Source: an uncultured Pseudomonadota bacterium
GTDB taxonomy: Bacteria; Pseudomonadota; Gammaproteobacteria; Steroidobacterales; Steroidobacteraceae
Length of the DNA stretch: 64,000 bases
Direction of reading: 5' to 3'
Assembly: GCA_903927005.1 (NCBI GenBank)
Contig: CAIYLH010000005.1
Location: 86,027-150,026, forward strand
Shown: positions 61,624 through 64,000 of the stretch, one piece after another
How positions within the stretch are numbered: the stretch's first letter is position 1
Layout of the letters: every line of letters begins with the position of its first letter
Program-made: the position numbers and the translations under genes
Notes under the pieces: generated by a model
The model's database searches: none
The model's input: the letters and a program-made list of their open reading frames with translations, nothing else
Told to the model about the DNA's origin: nothing

Positions 61624-61883
61624 GCCAGTCCGGCCTCGCCGGCGGGCGCCTCCCTGGCCTGTCAAACCGCAAATTCAGCGCAAACGCGGGGCAGGTCCTG
61701 CTACCGCGATCCTGCGGGGGGATATACGCCACCGCCATACGTAGCCGCTTGTTGCCGGCGCAATGGCGCCGTCGCTGAAAAAGCGGGGTTTTCCCGTCGC
61801 GGGCAGCGCCAAGCCCCGGTTATGATGCGGCGCACTGTCGGCCACCGTCCGTGGCCGGAAGGCACCACCCCGGGATTCCGCTC
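61624..61883. other. Intergenic region before pyruvate carboxylase
   Basis: 260 bases. It is GC-rich, contains short G/C runs and a possible -10 (TATGAT, 61821-61826) with no good -35. No open frame with coding character and no clear terminator was seen. It probably holds the promoter of the pyruvate carboxylase gene. Confidence 0.35.
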
Positions 61884-64000
61884 ATGTCGACTCTCCATTC
61901 AGCGCGCGGCCGCATCAAGCGGTTGTTGATCGCCAACCGCGGCGAGATCGCGATCCGCGTCATGCGGGCCGCTAACGAACTGGGCATCCGCACGATTGCG
62001 ATTCATTCGCGCGAGGATCGCTTTTCGCTGCACCGGACCAAGTCCGACGAGAGCTACCTGGTGGGCGATGGCAAGGGGCCGGTTGAGGCGTACCTCGATA
62101 TTCCCGACATCATCCGCATTGCCCACGAGGCCCATGCCGACGCGGTGCATCCCGGCTACGGCTTCCTGTCGGAAAACCCGGAGTTTGCTGACGCCTGCGC
62201 GGCGGCCGGCCTGATCTTCATCGGGCCGTCGCCCGAGACGATGCGTACGCTCGGCAACAAGGTGGCGGCCCGTAACCTCGCCATCTCCGCCGGCGTTCCG
62301 GTAATGCCCGCGACTGGTCCGCTGCCGGAGGATCCCGCGGCGGCCGCGAAGCTCGCCGCCGAAGTCGGCTACCCGCTGATGCTGAAGGCCAGCTGGGGTG
62401 GCGGCGGGCGTGGCATGCGAGTCATCGAGAGCGAGGCCTCGCTGGCCGAGCTTGCCGCAGCAGCGCGGCGCGAGGCCAAGGCCGCGTTCGGCAACGACGA
62501 AATCTATCTCGAGAAGCTCATCCGGCGCGCGCGGCACATCGAGGTGCAGCTGCTCGGCGACCAGCACGGCAACCTCGTGCACCTGTGGGAGCGAGACTGC
62601 ACCGTGCAGCGCCGCAACCAGAAGGTCGTCGAGCGCGCACCGGCCGTGTTCCTGGACGATTCGCAGCGGGCGGAGCTGTGCGGGCTCGCGCTGAGAATAG
62701 GCAACGCCGTCCGCTACAAGAATGCCGGCACCGTTGAGTTCCTGCAGGATGCCGACACCGGCAAGATGTACTTCATCGAGGTGAACCCGCGCATCCAGGT
62801 GGAGCACACGGTCACCGAGGTCGTCACCGGCATCGACATCGTCAAGGCGCAGATTCACATCGCCGAGGGCGCGGTGATCGGCACTCCCGAGTCGGGCGTG
62901 CCGCCGCAGGCGGAGATACGCGTGTTCGGACATGCCCTGCAGGGCCGCATCACGACCGAAGATCCCGAAAACAACTTCATCCCGGACTACGGCACCATCA
63001 CCGCATACCGCAGCCCTGCTGGATTCGGTATCCGGCTGGATGCCGGCACTGCCTACTCCGGCGCCTTCATCGGTCGGTTCTACGACTCGTTGCTGGTGAA
63101 GGTTACAGCCTGGGCGCCGACCGCCGAGGAGGCGATACGGCGCATGCACCGCGGTCTGTGGGAATTTCGCATCCGTGGCGTGACGACCAATCTTCGCTTC
63201 CTCGACCAGGTCATCAATCATTCCAGCTTCGTCAAGGGCGACTACACAACCAAGTTCATCGACGACACGCCGGAGCTTTTCAACTTCCCGCACCGCCGCG
63301 ATCGTGCGACGCGGCTGCTAAATTTTGTCGGTGACCTGATCGTCAACGGCAACCCGGAGGTCAAGAACCGTACCCGTCCGCAGCGCCTGGCGCAGCCGCG
63401 TCTGCCGAAGCTCATATTGCCGCCGCCGGCGCCGGGCACGAAGCAGCTGCTGGATGAGCGCGGTCCGAAGGGGCTCGCCGACTGGATGCTAGCCTCCGAG
63501 CGGGTGCTGATCACCGACACGACGATGCGCGATGCGCACCAGTCGCTGCTGGCGACGCGCATGCGTACCCACGATATGAGCGTGATCGCGCCGTACTACG
63601 CAAGTTTGCTGCCGCAGCTGTTCTCGGTCGAGTGCTGGGGTGGCGCGACCTTCGACGTCGCGATGCGCTTCCTCAAGGAAGACCCGTGGGAGCGATTGGC
63701 GGAGTTTCGGGTCGCGATGCCGAACTTGTTGCTGCAGATGCTGCTGCGCTCGGCCAATGCAGTTGGTTACACCAACTACCCTGACAACGTCGTGCGCTAC
63801 TTCGTTGCACAGGCCGCGAAGGCCGGTGTCGACGTGTTCCGCGTCTTCGACTCGCTGAACTGGATCGACAACATGCGCGTTGCCATCGACGCGGTGGGCG
63901 AGAGTGGCAAGGTCGTCGAGGCGGCGATCTGCTACACCGGCAACCTCTCCGATCCGCGCGAGAGCAAGTACGACCTCAAGTATTACGTGCGCATGGCGAA
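61884..64000 (+). CDS. pyc: Pyruvate carboxylase, 5' part (runs off right edge)
   Basis: Open from ATG 61884 to the edge (705 codons seen; full enzymes are about 1150 residues). The biotin carboxylase domain (about 10-460) starts IKRLLIANRGEIAIRV, with HPGYGFLSENPEFA, the ATP-grasp loop KASWGGGGRGMRV and FIEVNPRIQVEHTVTE. The carboxyltransferase domain begins near 530: ITDTTMRDAHQSLLATRMRT and the later YTNYPDNVVRYFV and FRVFDSLNWIDNMRVAI. These belong to pyruvate carboxylase, not acetyl- or propionyl-CoA carboxylase. The biotin domain lies beyond the window. It feeds oxaloacetate. Confidence 0.94.
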   Translation, partial: MSTLHSARGRIKRLLIANRGEIAIRVMRAANELGIRTIAIHSREDRFSLHRTKSDESYLVGDGKGPVEAYLDIPDIIRIAHEAHADAVHPGYGFLSENPEFADACAAAGLIFIGPSPETMRTLGNKVAARNLAISAGVPVMPATGPLPEDPAAAAKLAAEVGYPLMLKASWGGGGRGMRVIESEASLAELAAAARREAKAAFGNDEIYLEKLIRRARHIEVQLLGDQHGNLVHLWERDCTVQRRNQKVVERAPAVFLDDSQRAELCGLALRIGNAVRYKNAGTVEFLQDADTGKMYFIEVNPRIQVEHTVTEVVTGIDIVKAQIHIAEGAVIGTPESGVPPQAEIRVFGHALQGRITTEDPENNFIPDYGTITAYRSPAGFGIRLDAGTAYSGAFIGRFYDSLLVKVTAWAPTAEEAIRRMHRGLWEFRIRGVTTNLRFLDQVINHSSFVKGDYTTKFIDDTPELFNFPHRRDRATRLLNFVGDLIVNGNPEVKNRTRPQRLAQPRLPKLILPPPAPGTKQLLDERGPKGLADWMLASERVLITDTTMRDAHQSLLATRMRTHDMSVIAPYYASLLPQLFSVECWGGATFDVAMRFLKEDPWERLAEFRVAMPNLLLQMLLRSANAVGYTNYPDNVVRYFVAQAAKAGVDVFRVFDSLNWIDNMRVAIDAVGESGKVVEAAICYTGNLSDPRESKYDLKYYVRMA

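Noticed and set aside
61899..63293. 464-codon minus-strand frame in the pyruvate carboxylase gene
   Set aside because: Antisense shadow of the biotin carboxylase domain, which carries all expected motifs on the plus strand.

Overview
The window is a GC-rich, densely coded bacterial chromosome segment with about 57 protein genes. It has no rRNA, tRNA, CRISPR array, insertion sequence or phage gene that I can see, and no gap without a gene exceeds about 260 bases. Several features point to a gammaproteobacterium near the Xanthomonadales, Nevskiales or Steroidobacterales: an E. coli-type GshA, an E. coli-type NikR with the same metal-ligand numbering, a split PntAA/PntAB/PntB transhydrogenase, and a sigma factor / DUF3619 / DUF3106 operon. 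The exact lineage is inference.

Layout. 0-7 kb: argS with a downstream SPOR-domain gene (cut by the left edge), priA, a sigma-factor operon and small exported or membrane proteins. 7-11 kb: a possible ribbon-helix-helix protein, an MFS exporter with a cytoplasmic tail, a YebC-family protein and an exported peptidyl-prolyl isomerase. 11-15 kb: transhydrogenase genes followed by a dicarboxylate symporter. 15-22 kb: HNH endonuclease, 5'-3' exonuclease, acyl-CoA hydrolase/transferase, BASS-type transporter, YceI-like lipoprotein and hemN. 22-29 kb: a leftward homogentisate (tyrosine/phenylalanine) run, hmgA, fumarylacetoacetase, dienelactone-hydrolase-like, gabD-like, MFS and VOC genes. 29-32 kb: a beta-oxidation pair (fadJ-like plus thiolase).

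32-51 kb looks like a dedicated catabolic locus. A leftward operon encodes an acyl-CoA ligase, a TetR regulator, a 2,4-dienoyl-CoA reductase-like SDR, two thiolases, a second FadJ-type enzyme and an acyl-CoA dehydrogenase. Opposite it lie an iron-ADH-fold dehydrogenase and MeaB. Next come the two subunits of a B12-dependent acyl-CoA mutase, an SDR, a crotonase-fold enzyme, a TonB-dependent receptor and an MBL-fold hydrolase. The mutase departs from methylmalonyl-CoA mutase at every substrate-contact position I could align except a glutamine. Its cobalamin subunit has an altered nucleotide-tail motif, and the neighbouring crotonase lacks both hydratase glutamates. My reading is an uptake, CoA-activation, carbon-skeleton-rearrangement and beta-oxidation pathway for a branched or hydroxylated carboxylic acid not identified here. 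This is the best candidate for an undescribed system.

51-64 kb: MATE exporter, a DUF885 protein that lost its zinc motif, a two-component system, gshA, nikR with a near-canonical NikR operator in front of a nickel permease, a diguanylate cyclase, an orphan modA and the first two thirds of pyruvate carboxylase (cut by the right edge).
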